Positions 46,003 to 54,577 of a DNA stretch of 64,000 nt are shown piece by piece. Origin of the DNA: Lewinellaceae bacterium (GTDB taxonomy: Bacteria; Bacteroidota; Bacteroidia; Chitinophagales; Saprospiraceae); the NCBI GenBank assembly GCA_020636445.1, contig JACJXV010000020.1, positions 4,853 through 68,852 of the forward strand, given 5' to 3'. How positions within the stretch are numbered: position 1 is the first letter of the stretch; the number at the start of each line of letters is the position of its first letter. Made by a program: the position numbers and the translations under genes. The notes below the pieces were generated by a model. It was given only the letters and a program-made list of their open reading frames with translations. It did not search any database and was not told the origin of the DNA.

Positions 46003-47904
46003 ATGACACTTCAGATCAAAAACCTGGAGGAATACCAGCAAGTTTACGCAGCAAGTGTTGCTGACCCGGAGGGTTTCTGGGCAGCACAAGCCTCCTCCTT
46101 TCACTGGCACAAACCCTGGGACAAGGTATTGGAATGGAATTTCACGGACCCGGATATTAACTGGTTTAAAGGTGGAAAGCTGAACATATCCGAGAATTGC
46201 CTTGACCGACATCTGGATACACGCGGCGATCAGGTAGCTATTCTCTGGGAGCCTAACGACCCGGAAAAGCCCCATGTGACCTATACTTACCGGGAATTAC
46301 ATGCGGCTGTTTGCCAGGCGGCAAATGCCCTGCGGGCCAATGGAATTAGCAAAGGTGACCGGGTTTGTTTTTATATGCCGATGGTCCCCGAATTGGCGAT
46401 TGCCCTGCTGGCCTGTGCCCGCATTGGAGCCATTCATTCTGTCGTTTTTGCCGGATTTTCGGCCCAGGCGCTTGCAGACCGCATTAAGGATGCGACCTGC
46501 AAAATGGTTGTTTGTTCGGATTACAACGACCGGGGCGCCAAACACATCCCCGTTAAATCGGTAGTAGATGAAGCCCTCGCCATGGGGTGTGATTCCATTG
46601 AAACAGTCCTTGTTCACCGCAATACCGGTGATTCCGTGCAGTGGAACCCCGGCCGGGATAAGTGGTGGCACGAAGAAGTTCCGGGACAAGCTACCAGTTG
46701 CCCCGCAGAGGTGATGGACGCTGAAGATATGCTCTTCATTTTATACACTTCCGGATCAACAGGAAAGCCCAAGGGTGTTGTTCACACCTGTGGGGGGTAT
46801 ATGGTCTACACCTGTTTTTCATTTATGAACGTATTCCAATATCAACCTGGTGATATCTACTGGTGTACTGCCGATATTGGCTGGATTACCGGCCACTCCT
46901 ATATTGTGTACGGTCCGTTGCTGGCCGGAGCCACAACGGTCATGTTCGAAGGGGTACCTACCTACCCTGACCCGGGGCGCTTCTGGGAGATCTGTGATAA
47001 GCATCAGGTGAATCAATTTTATACCGCTCCCACGGCGATCAGGGCCTTAATGGCTCAAGGCGATCAATGGGTCGAGAAATACGATCTCAGTTCCTTACAT
47101 ATGTTGGGGTCAGTGGGTGAACCTATTAATGAGGAAGCCTGGAAATGGTATAATGAAAAAGTAGGCAAAAACCGCTGCCCGATTGTAGATACCTGGTGGC
47201 AGACAGAAACCGGGGGGATTCTCATTTCTCCTTTAGCGGGAATTACTCCGCTCATTCCTTGCTTTGCTACCCTGCCCCTGCCGGGTATTCAACCCATTCT
47301 GGTGGACGCCGAAGGCCAGGAAATAGAGGGCAATGATGTCGAAGGGCTTCTCTGTATAAAATTTCCATGGCCCTCGATGCTGCGGACGACATATGGAGAT
47401 CATGAACGTTGCCGGCAGACTTATTTTGCACCGTTCCCCAATCGCTATTTTACCGGCGACGGAGCTCGCAGGGATAAAAATGGCAATTATCGGATTATTG
47501 GCCGGGTGGACGATGTTATTAATGTTTCCGGGCACCGTTTGGGGACTGCTGAGGTAGAAAATGCCATTAACCAGCATCCGGGAGTCGTGGAATCAGCGGT
47601 CGTAGGATTTCCGCACGACATTAAAGGTCAGGGTATTTACGCCTACGTGATTGCCGGATCCCCCGTTGCCGATGAAGACCTCTTCCGCAAGGAAATCCTG
47701 GACGTGGTAAGCAGAGAAATAGGCCCGATCGCAAAGCCCGATAAAATACAGATTGTAAGTGGGTTGCCTAAAACTCGTTCCGGTAAAATCATGCGCCGGA
47801 TCCTGCGTAAAGTAGCTTCTGGAGACACTTCTAACCTCGGCGATGTTTCCACCCTCCTCAACCCGGAAATTGTAGAAGAAATCATGTCGGGAGCACAATC
47901 CTGA
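46003..47904 (+). CDS. acs: Acetyl-coenzyme A synthetase
   Basis: 633 residues. P-loop TSGSTGKPKG at about 249-258, the acetate pocket region WWQTETGG at about 400 and C-terminal PKTRSGK with catalytic Lys at about residue 595, which is often regulated by acetylation. All core segments match Acs in order and length. It converts acetate, ATP and CoA to acetyl-CoA. The next gene upstream is the likely importer. A hairpin follows the stop. Confidence 0.96.
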   Translation: MTLQIKNLEEYQQVYAASVADPEGFWAAQASSFHWHKPWDKVLEWNFTDPDINWFKGGKLNISENCLDRHLDTRGDQVAILWEPNDPEKPHVTYTYRELHAAVCQAANALRANGISKGDRVCFYMPMVPELAIALLACARIGAIHSVVFAGFSAQALADRIKDATCKMVVCSDYNDRGAKHIPVKSVVDEALAMGCDSIETVLVHRNTGDSVQWNPGRDKWWHEEVPGQATSCPAEVMDAEDMLFILYTSGSTGKPKGVVHTCGGYMVYTCFSFMNVFQYQPGDIYWCTADIGWITGHSYIVYGPLLAGATTVMFEGVPTYPDPGRFWEICDKHQVNQFYTAPTAIRALMAQGDQWVEKYDLSSLHMLGSVGEPINEEAWKWYNEKVGKNRCPIVDTWWQTETGGILISPLAGITPLIPCFATLPLPGIQPILVDAEGQEIEGNDVEGLLCIKFPWPSMLRTTYGDHERCRQTYFAPFPNRYFTGDGARRDKNGNYRIIGRVDDVINVSGHRLGTAEVENAINQHPGVVESAVVGFPHDIKGQGIYAYVIAGSPVADEDLFRKEILDVVSREIGPIAKPDKIQIVSGLPKTRSGKIMRRILRKVASGDTSNLGDVSTLLNPEIVEEIMSGAQS

Positions 47905-47910
47905 CGGTTT

Positions 47911-47944
47911 CCTGCCACTCGCTCCAATTGCGGGTGGCAGGTTT
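47911..47944 (+). terminator. Hairpin after acs
   Basis: CCTGCCAC (47911-47918) pairs with GTGGCAGG (47934-47941), with an inner CGC/GCG, and TTT follows. It is only 6 bp after the acs stop. Terminator strength is moderate because the T-run is short. Confidence 0.6.
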
Positions 47945-47999
47945 CCCAAACGAGATACACCAGTAACCACCACGCTGATGCGGATAATCCGCCCAAACG

Positions 48000-49046
48000 A
48001 TGCAAGTAAACAAACCGTCTCGAAAAAAAATAAGGTACCCGATCCAGCCTCCCTTACTGGAGTATCTCGAGTATTACAACCGGTTGGTTAAGTTGCCCCT
48101 TTCATACGACGACCTGGTCCGCTATAGTTCGGCTATTCCTTTACTTGATCAGGAAGGAAATGACACCTACTGGGAAACCGTTTTTTATCCGGAAAACGAG
48201 CAGAAAGAAATCTATCAGGGTTTAAAATACATTTATGCACTGCTCAAAACGGAAGGTGATGTGGAAGTCATCCAGCACCTCACTATCTCTCGTATAGATT
48301 ATTGTATTTTTGGCAATTCCAAGCCCTTTCGAATACGTATTATCAACCGGATCAACGACAACTATGACCATTTCTATATTAAGGTAGCTGATGCCTCACG
48401 TATCTACGGATTGGAACTGGAAGCGCTGCTTTCTCCGAACAGCGTTATGTATTACGTGGATGGCCACACCCTGATCGAAGAACACATTGCCGGTATTCCG
48501 GGGGATGATTTTCTACGGACCCAACTGAACACTTCGACATTCAACAAAATCAGAATTGCCAAGGAGTTTGTCAAATTCAATGAACGTTGTTTCGTCCGCT
48601 TGCTGGGCGATATGCGCTCCTACAATTTTGTGGTGGATATTACCCCGGACATAGAAGGGAACCAGTATCGAATGCGGGCCATCGATTTTGATCAGCAATC
48701 CTACGAAGGACGCAAAAGCTTTTATCTCCCTCAATTTTTCAAGGAAAACAATCCAGTAATTTTTCTGGGCATAAAACACATGTCTCCGGAAAGCTTACTG
48801 CAATACCAACAAGAAGAGCACAGTTTAATGAGTGCCCGGGTAAAAATCCAGCAGGAAAGAGTGAATGCTTTGTTTTATGTGATGACCCGGGATGAAATAT
48901 CGCCGACTGAAAAAGTAATCCAACTGCGCAGCGAACTGGGTGCTCATCATAATACAACCATCTTTGCAGATTGCAAAACGATGGGAGAACTTGTACTTAC
49001 GCATATTCGCTTCCTGTTAAATCGGCCCGGTTCGGGGCGCTCTTAA
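48000..49046 (+). CDS. Conserved-looking protein with a kinase-like active-site pattern
   Basis: 348 residues, no signal peptide or membrane segment. The middle has FVRLLGDMRSYNFVVDI near residue 200 and RAIDFDQQSYEG near 227. The order Asp-x4-Asn, then Asp-Phe-Asp, resembles the catalytic loop and DFG-like metal site of the protein-kinase/aminoglycoside-phosphotransferase fold. The N-terminus has basic residues and the C-terminus is helical. It lies 95 bp after acs and beyond a hairpin. I do not recognise a family and do not propose a substrate; kinase fold is a hypothesis. Confidence 0.55.
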   Translation: MQVNKPSRKKIRYPIQPPLLEYLEYYNRLVKLPLSYDDLVRYSSAIPLLDQEGNDTYWETVFYPENEQKEIYQGLKYIYALLKTEGDVEVIQHLTISRIDYCIFGNSKPFRIRIINRINDNYDHFYIKVADASRIYGLELEALLSPNSVMYYVDGHTLIEEHIAGIPGDDFLRTQLNTSTFNKIRIAKEFVKFNERCFVRLLGDMRSYNFVVDITPDIEGNQYRMRAIDFDQQSYEGRKSFYLPQFFKENNPVIFLGIKHMSPESLLQYQQEEHSLMSARVKIQQERVNALFYVMTRDEISPTEKVIQLRSELGAHHNTTIFADCKTMGELVLTHIRFLLNRPGSGRS

Positions 49047-49143
49047 GCTCCATCCCTAAAAAAACGCCCCTCCCCGAAATGTTCGGAGAGAGGCTATCCC
49101 AAAAACCGATTATATTGTTAATTATCCCCCTGCAAAAGGAGGC

Positions 49144-49256
49144 CTCCCCTGCGGGTGAAAATTACTTCACGAAAGGTTATCTTGTAGTGACTGAACCCAT
49201 ATATAGGGTCAGTAGTAAGGGGGGGGAGTTTGCCAAGATAGTTTCCTTCAACTATC
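49144..49256 (+). ncRNA. Candidate structured leader upstream of the MoeB/ThiF gene
   Basis: Pairings that can be drawn: CTCCCC (49144-49149) with GGGGAG (49223-49228) enclosing GTGAA/TTCAC (49155-49159 with 49166-49170) and ACTGAACCC/GGGTCAGT (49190-49198 with 49206-49213, one bulged A), a three-way-junction-like plan; then a separate GATAGTT/AACTATC hairpin (49237-49243 with 49250-49256). It lies about 80 bp before the MoeB/ThiF start. It does not match TPP or Moco riboswitch consensus as I know them. Structure and function unproven. Confidence 0.35.
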
Positions 49257-49334
49257 GAGGATAGGGTAAAAATAATAATTGTATTTGATTTTTTCTCATT
49301 TATTTTTTCGAATTTATTTCTCTTTTCGACCAAT

Positions 49335-50474
49335 ATGCACGATTTACCTACTGAAGCTGCTGAAATTTTAATCCCCGGTTTTTCACCAGGCGAACAGGAA
49401 AGATATGCCCGCCACTTTAATTTGCCAGACTTCGGCCCGGAGAAGCAAAACAAGCTAAAACAGGCCCGGGTACTGGTCATTGGTGTTGGGGGACTTGGAG
49501 CACCCTTAATACAATACCTCGCTGCTGCAGGGGTAGGAACACTTGGGTTGGTTGATTATGACCGCATTTCCGCTTCCAATCTCCAGCGGCAGGTTTTATT
49601 CACAACACAGCAATTGGGACGCTGGAAAGCGGAAGTAGCGGCTGAATACATTCACCAATTGAATCCCTGGGTTAAGACCGAAGTTCACCTTACGGCTTTT
49701 CAGATGGATAATGCGCTTTCGCTGGTCAGTCAATATGATATCATTGCTGATGGTAGTGATAATTTTGCTACCCGATATCTGGTTAATGATGCCTGTGTCT
49801 TAGCCAACAAGCCACTGGTGTATGCTTCCGTCTTTCGCTACGAAGGCCAGGTAACCGTTTTCAACCTACCAGGGCCTGACGGTCCCGGCATAAATTACCG
49901 GAATCTTTACCCTACTCCTCCACCGCCAGTTATGGTGCCTTCCTGTGCGGAAGGGGGTGTTCTGGGTGTTCTACCTGGCATCATTGGCAGCATCCAGGCC
50001 GCTGAGATTATCAAGCTGATTACGGGTATCGGAACACCCCTGGCAGGTAAGCTCTTTTTATTGGATGCAGCTAGTATGCAATCCCGCACCATTCAACTTC
50101 CTCATGCGCCTCCCTACCCTGTTCATCACCTGGAAATTCCGGATGGTCATTGCCTTCCGGCTCTGGTTCGCGAAATTTCGGTTACCGAGTTGCATAACTG
50201 GAAACAGGCCAATCGGGAATTTCAGCTGATTGACGTCCGTAAAGAAGCCGAAAAAAAGATGTTCGATCTGGGGGGCGTCCTCATCCCGCACACCCAGATC
50301 CTCGAGCATCTTACAGAAATCCGCCGGGACATCCCCGTTGTATTTTATTGCCACAGCGGGCAACGCAGCAACTTAGCCATCAGTCAATTACAAGATTTTT
50401 TTGAGGGTTCAGGAAACTTCTGGAACCTCCAGGGAGGTGTCGAAGCCTGGCAGATTCTTTTTGGCCATGAGTAA
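49335..50474 (+). CDS. MoeB/ThiF E1-like adenylyltransferase with C-terminal rhodanese domain
   Basis: 379 residues. The E1 domain has GVGGLGAPLIQYLAAAGVG near residue 50, LVDYDRISASNLQRQ near 76, and DGSDNFATRYLVNDACVL near 135. The catalytic-region Cys is in VPSCAEGGVLGVLPG. The zinc Cys pair normally written CYRC reads NYRN (INYRNLYP), and I see no second CxxC, so this one lacks structural zinc. The rhodanese domain (about 270-379) keeps the Cys loop FYCHSGQRSN. It probably activates a ThiS/MoaD-type sulfur carrier, or a tRNA-thiolation carrier. Confidence 0.9.
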   Translation: MHDLPTEAAEILIPGFSPGEQERYARHFNLPDFGPEKQNKLKQARVLVIGVGGLGAPLIQYLAAAGVGTLGLVDYDRISASNLQRQVLFTTQQLGRWKAEVAAEYIHQLNPWVKTEVHLTAFQMDNALSLVSQYDIIADGSDNFATRYLVNDACVLANKPLVYASVFRYEGQVTVFNLPGPDGPGINYRNLYPTPPPPVMVPSCAEGGVLGVLPGIIGSIQAAEIIKLITGIGTPLAGKLFLLDAASMQSRTIQLPHAPPYPVHHLEIPDGHCLPALVREISVTELHNWKQANREFQLIDVRKEAEKKMFDLGGVLIPHTQILEHLTEIRRDIPVVFYCHSGQRSNLAISQLQDFFEGSGNFWNLQGGVEAWQILFGHE

Positions 50475-50500
50475 TCATTTTAGTGAAAAATACGCTATCC

Positions 50501-52198
50501 ATGAATCTACAGCATGTCAGTTTTGCCCTGGTGGTTGTCCTGCTAACTAGCAGTTGTCAATCCTCCCGGCCGGAATTTCCCGCTGATCAAATTTTTTACG
50601 GCGGCTCAATTATCACCCTCACCGAAGGGAATCCATTAGCCACTGCCGTTGCTTTGCGTGACGGGCGAATTGTAGCTGTAGGTGATTCTGCTGAAGTTTT
50701 CCGCTGGCAAGGAGAAGCTACCAAACTTTGGAACCTTAGTGGGCAAACGATGTGTCCAGGGTTCATCGATACCCATAGCCACTTTGCCGATTATTCCTTC
50801 ATCCAGCATTGGCCCGACCTTTCCCCGCCTCCCTTTGGCAAAACGATGACTTTCGCAGATATCAAACAGGTAGTTGATGCTTTTATTGCTGAGCAAGACA
50901 TCCCTGCCGGCCAAACCGTTATCGGGTTTGGCTATGATGATGCTATTATGATTGAACATGAGCATCCAACGATCAAAGAACTGGATGCTTTTTTCCCAAA
51001 TCATCCAGTGTTTCTCATTCATGTATCAGGGCACCTTGCCACCACCAATAGCGCAGGACTTAAGCTTCTGCAGTACACCGACCAATCTGTAAACCCTCCC
51101 GGAGGCGTTTTACGTCGAAACAGCCAGGGGCAACTAACCGGTGTTATTGAAGAATCTGCGTTGCTGCCCGTCCTCCAATGGCTGGCTCCTGCCAGCCCGG
51201 AAGCGGCTATGACCGGCTTGGGGGATCTTCAGCTTCGCTACGCTGCCCAGGGGTTTACCACCATCCAGGATGGACTTACCCTAAAAGCCACACTGGATCT
51301 GTTAAGTGCCGCCGCCGCCAATGGTGTTTTACGCCTGGATGTTGTTAGTTACCCACGTTGGGATTTTGCCGTTCCCCTTCCGGATTCCCTTTTTGGCACC
51401 TACCGGAATCACCTCAAGATAGGCGGGGTAAAAATTACCCAGGATGGTTCTCCCCAAGGTAAAACCGCCTATCTCACCCAACCTTACCTCAATCCTCCAC
51501 CGGGATTGGATAAAACATACCGGGGATATCCCGCAATGCCCCAAGCAAAGCTCGATAGTATTATCCAGTTATTTTGGTCCCGGAAAAAGCAAATACTGGT
51601 TCATGCCAATGGCGATGCAGCTATTGATATGGTACTGGAGGCCTTCAGTATTGCCCAGAGTCAATCCGGTAAGTTGGATCTCCGGCCGGTCATTATTCAC
51701 GCCCAAACGGCCCGCATCGATCAGTTGGATAAAATGAAAAATCTGGGGTTGATCCCCTCTTTCTTTACCGCCCATACCTTTTTTTGGGGCGACTGGCACC
51801 GAAGCGAAACATTGGGTCCGGACCGCACGGATCACATCAGCCCTATGCGTGCCGCACTCGACCGAAATTTGCGGCCCAATATGCATTGTGATGCTCCGGT
51901 AATTTATCCGAGTAGTGCTTATCTGCTGTGGACTGCTGTAAACCGGTTAACCCGTTCGGGAGTGATCTGTGGTGAGGAAGAACGCATTACTCCCTTGGAG
52001 GCGTTACGCGCACTAACCCTGGATGCTGCATACATGTATGGTGAGGAAAAGGAGAAAGGATCCATTGAACCTGGCAAAAAAGCAGATCTGGTTTTGCTGC
52101 GCCAGAACCCGCTGGAAATTGACCCAATGGCACTGCGCGAATTGGAGGTAATAGCTACCTTTAAAGATGGCCAGCTTGTCTACCAACGACAAAAGTAA
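50501..52198 (+). CDS. Amidohydrolase of the YtcJ/DUF (Amidohydro_3) type, lipoprotein
   Basis: 565 residues from the ATG at 50501; the upstream GTG at 50483 is less likely. A signal peptide ends in a lipobox TSSC. The amidohydrolase barrel has FIDTHSHFADY (metal HxH) near residue 88, VHANGDAAIDMVLEAF with a metal His, HAQTARIDQLDKMKNLG with another metal His and SDAP-like CDAP near 465. C-terminal HPG-like segment GSIEPGKKADLVLL is typical. Substrate unknown; it is probably periplasmic. It follows the MoeB/ThiF gene by 26 bp. Confidence 0.9.
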   Translation: MNLQHVSFALVVVLLTSSCQSSRPEFPADQIFYGGSIITLTEGNPLATAVALRDGRIVAVGDSAEVFRWQGEATKLWNLSGQTMCPGFIDTHSHFADYSFIQHWPDLSPPPFGKTMTFADIKQVVDAFIAEQDIPAGQTVIGFGYDDAIMIEHEHPTIKELDAFFPNHPVFLIHVSGHLATTNSAGLKLLQYTDQSVNPPGGVLRRNSQGQLTGVIEESALLPVLQWLAPASPEAAMTGLGDLQLRYAAQGFTTIQDGLTLKATLDLLSAAAANGVLRLDVVSYPRWDFAVPLPDSLFGTYRNHLKIGGVKITQDGSPQGKTAYLTQPYLNPPPGLDKTYRGYPAMPQAKLDSIIQLFWSRKKQILVHANGDAAIDMVLEAFSIAQSQSGKLDLRPVIIHAQTARIDQLDKMKNLGLIPSFFTAHTFFWGDWHRSETLGPDRTDHISPMRAALDRNLRPNMHCDAPVIYPSSAYLLWTAVNRLTRSGVICGEEERITPLEALRALTLDAAYMYGEEKEKGSIEPGKKADLVLLRQNPLEIDPMALRELEVIATFKDGQLVYQRQK

Positions 52199-52307
52199 AA
52201 GAGGTTGATACGCACAGATAAGTCAAGTGAATCCAGAGATCCCCGTGATCAAGGATAGCTAACCTGGCAGCAGGATGATGTATCGTAAATCTTCTTAATC
52301 GCTTTGG

Positions 52308-53183
52308 TTATCCCGGGGTGGATTGGCCATTAACCGCTTCTTTCCCTTCAAAGAGAGAGAGTAAGTCGCTAAGCGTTTCTTTGAGATCTTTGCGATCTAC
52401 GACCATGTCCAGGAATCCGTGCTCCAGCAGGAACTCTGATGTTTGAAAGTCTTCGGGAAGTTCGCGCTTTATCGTTTCCTTAATGACCCGGGGTCCGGCA
52501 AAGCCAATTAAGGCCTCCGGCTCCGCAATATTCAGGTCTCCCAACATCGCAAAGGAGGCCGTAACCCCACCGGTAGTAGGATCGGTTAACAAGCTAAAAT
52601 AGGGAATTCGTGCTTTGGCCAGCAAGGTCAATTTAGCGGATGTCTTTGCCATCTGCATTAACGACAAAGCCGCTTCCATCATTCGCGCCCCACCTGATTT
52701 AGAGATAATCAACAAGGGAGCTCGTTCTTCCAACGACAAATCAATTGCCCGTGAGATCCGTTCCCCCACTACTGAGCCCATGGAACCACCAATAAAACTG
52801 AAATCCATGGCAGCAACCACCAGCGTTCTGCGGTTGACCTTTCCCCGGGCTACCGTTATCGCGTCAGTTGATTTATTTTTCCGGTAAGCTTCTGTCAGTC
52901 GTTGCGGATAGGGCTTCATATCGACAAAGCTCAGGGCATCGTGGGAGCGCAATTCTTCAAAGAAGACATCATAATGCCCATCGAAAATAAGTTCGAAATA
53001 ATCATGCGAGCCTATGCGCACATGAAAATTGCACTTTGGGCACTTATAAAAATTTTCCCGCAGTTCCTTGACGGTACTGGTTTCTTTACAGCGATCGCAT
53101 TTATACCAAAGCCCTTCAGGAGCCTCTTTCTTATTGCGAGTAGCCGTTTGTATCCCGTCTTTCAGTCGTTTGAACCAACCCAT
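52308..53183 (-). CDS. accD: Acetyl-CoA carboxylase carboxyltransferase subunit beta
   Basis: 291 residues. A Cys4 zinc finger YKCDRC..YKCPKC (C29, C32, C48, C51) is followed by the crotonase-like carboxyltransferase domain with GKVNRRTLVVAAMDFSFIGGSMGSVVGE and SGGARMMEAALSLMQM. It makes malonyl-CoA with AccA, the first step of fatty acid synthesis. It follows hemE in the same direction with a 120-bp gap. Confidence 0.96.
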   Translation of the reverse strand: MGWFKRLKDGIQTATRNKKEAPEGLWYKCDRCKETSTVKELRENFYKCPKCNFHVRIGSHDYFELIFDGHYDVFFEELRSHDALSFVDMKPYPQRLTEAYRKNKSTDAITVARGKVNRRTLVVAAMDFSFIGGSMGSVVGERISRAIDLSLEERAPLLIISKSGGARMMEAALSLMQMAKTSAKLTLLAKARIPYFSLLTDPTTGGVTASFAMLGDLNIAEPEALIGFAGPRVIKETIKRELPEDFQTSEFLLEHGFLDMVVDRKDLKETLSDLLSLFEGKEAVNGQSTPG

Positions 53184-53303
53184 ATACCATTTTTTATCCC
53201 CGACCGTGGCGTAGGCCTCTTCTCGTCAAAAAAGAGGGTAACCACCCGTTTACCATTGGGAAGAGCAAAATTAAGAACAAATCCCCAACTTCCCAATTCC
53301 GAT

Positions 53304-54344
53304 TTACCGGGATATTGGATAAGTATAAGATTTGACGGCTTCCACGAATGCCTTAACACTCGCCAATGGTGTGTCGGGATAAACGCCGTGCCCTAAATTA
53401 GCAATGTGCTTTCGACCAAATTGTGTCAGCATTTGCTGCGTTTGGGCAAAAACTACATCAGGGGAGGCGTACAGTTGACAGGGGTCCATATTTCCCTGCA
53501 ATACTTTCTCCGGGCCTACCCATTGGCGCACTTGTTGCGGATCCATATGCCAGTCGGTTCCTATCACAGCACATGGGAGTTGGGCAATTTCAGGCATAGC
53601 AAACCAGGCACCTTTGGCAAAAACAGTGACGGGAATTGGCTGTAACCCTTCACATAAGCGTCGCAAGTATGGGATGGCAAATTCCTGGTATTGTTGAGGG
53701 CTAAGAATACCCGCCCAGGAATCAAAAATCTGTATCAGATCGGCACCATGCGCTGCCTTTTGGCGTAGGTAAAGCAAGGTGGTTTCCGTAATGCTGTCCA
53801 ACAGCTGGTGGGCTAATTCCGGCTGGGTATATAACATCTTTTTAGCCAGGGAAAAAGTCTTGCTGCCCTTCCCCTCCACCATGTAAGCCAAAATCGTCCA
53901 GGGAGCTCCGGCAAAACCAATCAAAGGAACCCGACCAGCCAGGTCCCGACGGGTGATTTCCAACGCATCATAAACGTAATGCAGTTGCCCGGCGGCATCC
54001 TCTGGGGCCCGCAGCCGCAGAACATCGGCCATCGTTTTGATCGTGTTGGGAAATACAGGCCCCCGCTTCTCTTCCATTTCATAGGGTAAGCCCATCGCTT
54101 CCGGGATGACCAGAATATCCGAAAAGATAATTGCCGCGTCGACGCCTAATTCATCGACGGGCTGAATAGTAACCTCCGCGGCCAGCGCCGGCGTTTCAAC
54201 TAATTCTTTGAAATCCCGAAGTCGTTCCCGAATCGCCCGGTATTGCGGTAAAATTCTTCCGGCCTGGCGCATCAGCCATACCGGTGGGCGGGGAACCTCC
54301 TCCCCTTTTGCTGCTCGTAAAAACAGATCGTGCTGTAGTTCCAT
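53304..54344 (-). CDS. hemE: Uroporphyrinogen decarboxylase
   Basis: 346 residues from the ATG at 54344; the longer frame starts at TTG. Signature RPPVWLMRQAGRILPQYR near residue 21 is the substrate-binding segment of HemE; FSDILVIPEAMG, GFAGAPWTILAYMVEG and IFDSWAGILSP also match. It decarboxylates uroporphyrinogen III to coproporphyrinogen III in haem synthesis. A TATACTTG box (minus strand, 54349-54356) lies just upstream. Confidence 0.96.
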   Translation of the reverse strand: MELQHDLFLRAAKGEEVPRPPVWLMRQAGRILPQYRAIRERLRDFKELVETPALAAEVTIQPVDELGVDAAIIFSDILVIPEAMGLPYEMEEKRGPVFPNTIKTMADVLRLRAPEDAAGQLHYVYDALEITRRDLAGRVPLIGFAGAPWTILAYMVEGKGSKTFSLAKKMLYTQPELAHQLLDSITETTLLYLRQKAAHGADLIQIFDSWAGILSPQQYQEFAIPYLRRLCEGLQPIPVTVFAKGAWFAMPEIAQLPCAVIGTDWHMDPQQVRQWVGPEKVLQGNMDPCQLYASPDVVFAQTQQMLTQFGRKHIANLGHGVYPDTPLASVKAFVEAVKSYTYPISR

Positions 54345-54577
54345 TCTGCAAGTATAGGGGAAAATTGTCCCCTCGCTAGAAGTCGGCAATGGTTTTACTT
54401 TTTTTTGACAGATTTAATAGAAAGAAATTTCCATCTGAGTAAAATTATTTACAATAAAAATGCTAATTAGAACAATGTGCCCCCCAGTAATCCTTCAGCA
54501 ATCATGGAAATAATTCAATTCAGGTGGGGGCTTTCGGGATTTTACCTAAATTTGGCCAGCATGAAAACTCTGTCCGC

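Noticed and set aside
49047..49334. TPP or molybdenum cofactor riboswitch upstream of the MoeB/ThiF gene
   Set aside because: The hallmark sequences (for example CTGAGA and ACCTGATCTGG of the TPP box) are not there; kept only as an unassigned structure.
54524..54577. Longer start of the dicarboxylate symporter
   Set aside because: Needs GTG and adds a non-conserved, non-hydrophobic leader; the ATG at 54578 fits the family.
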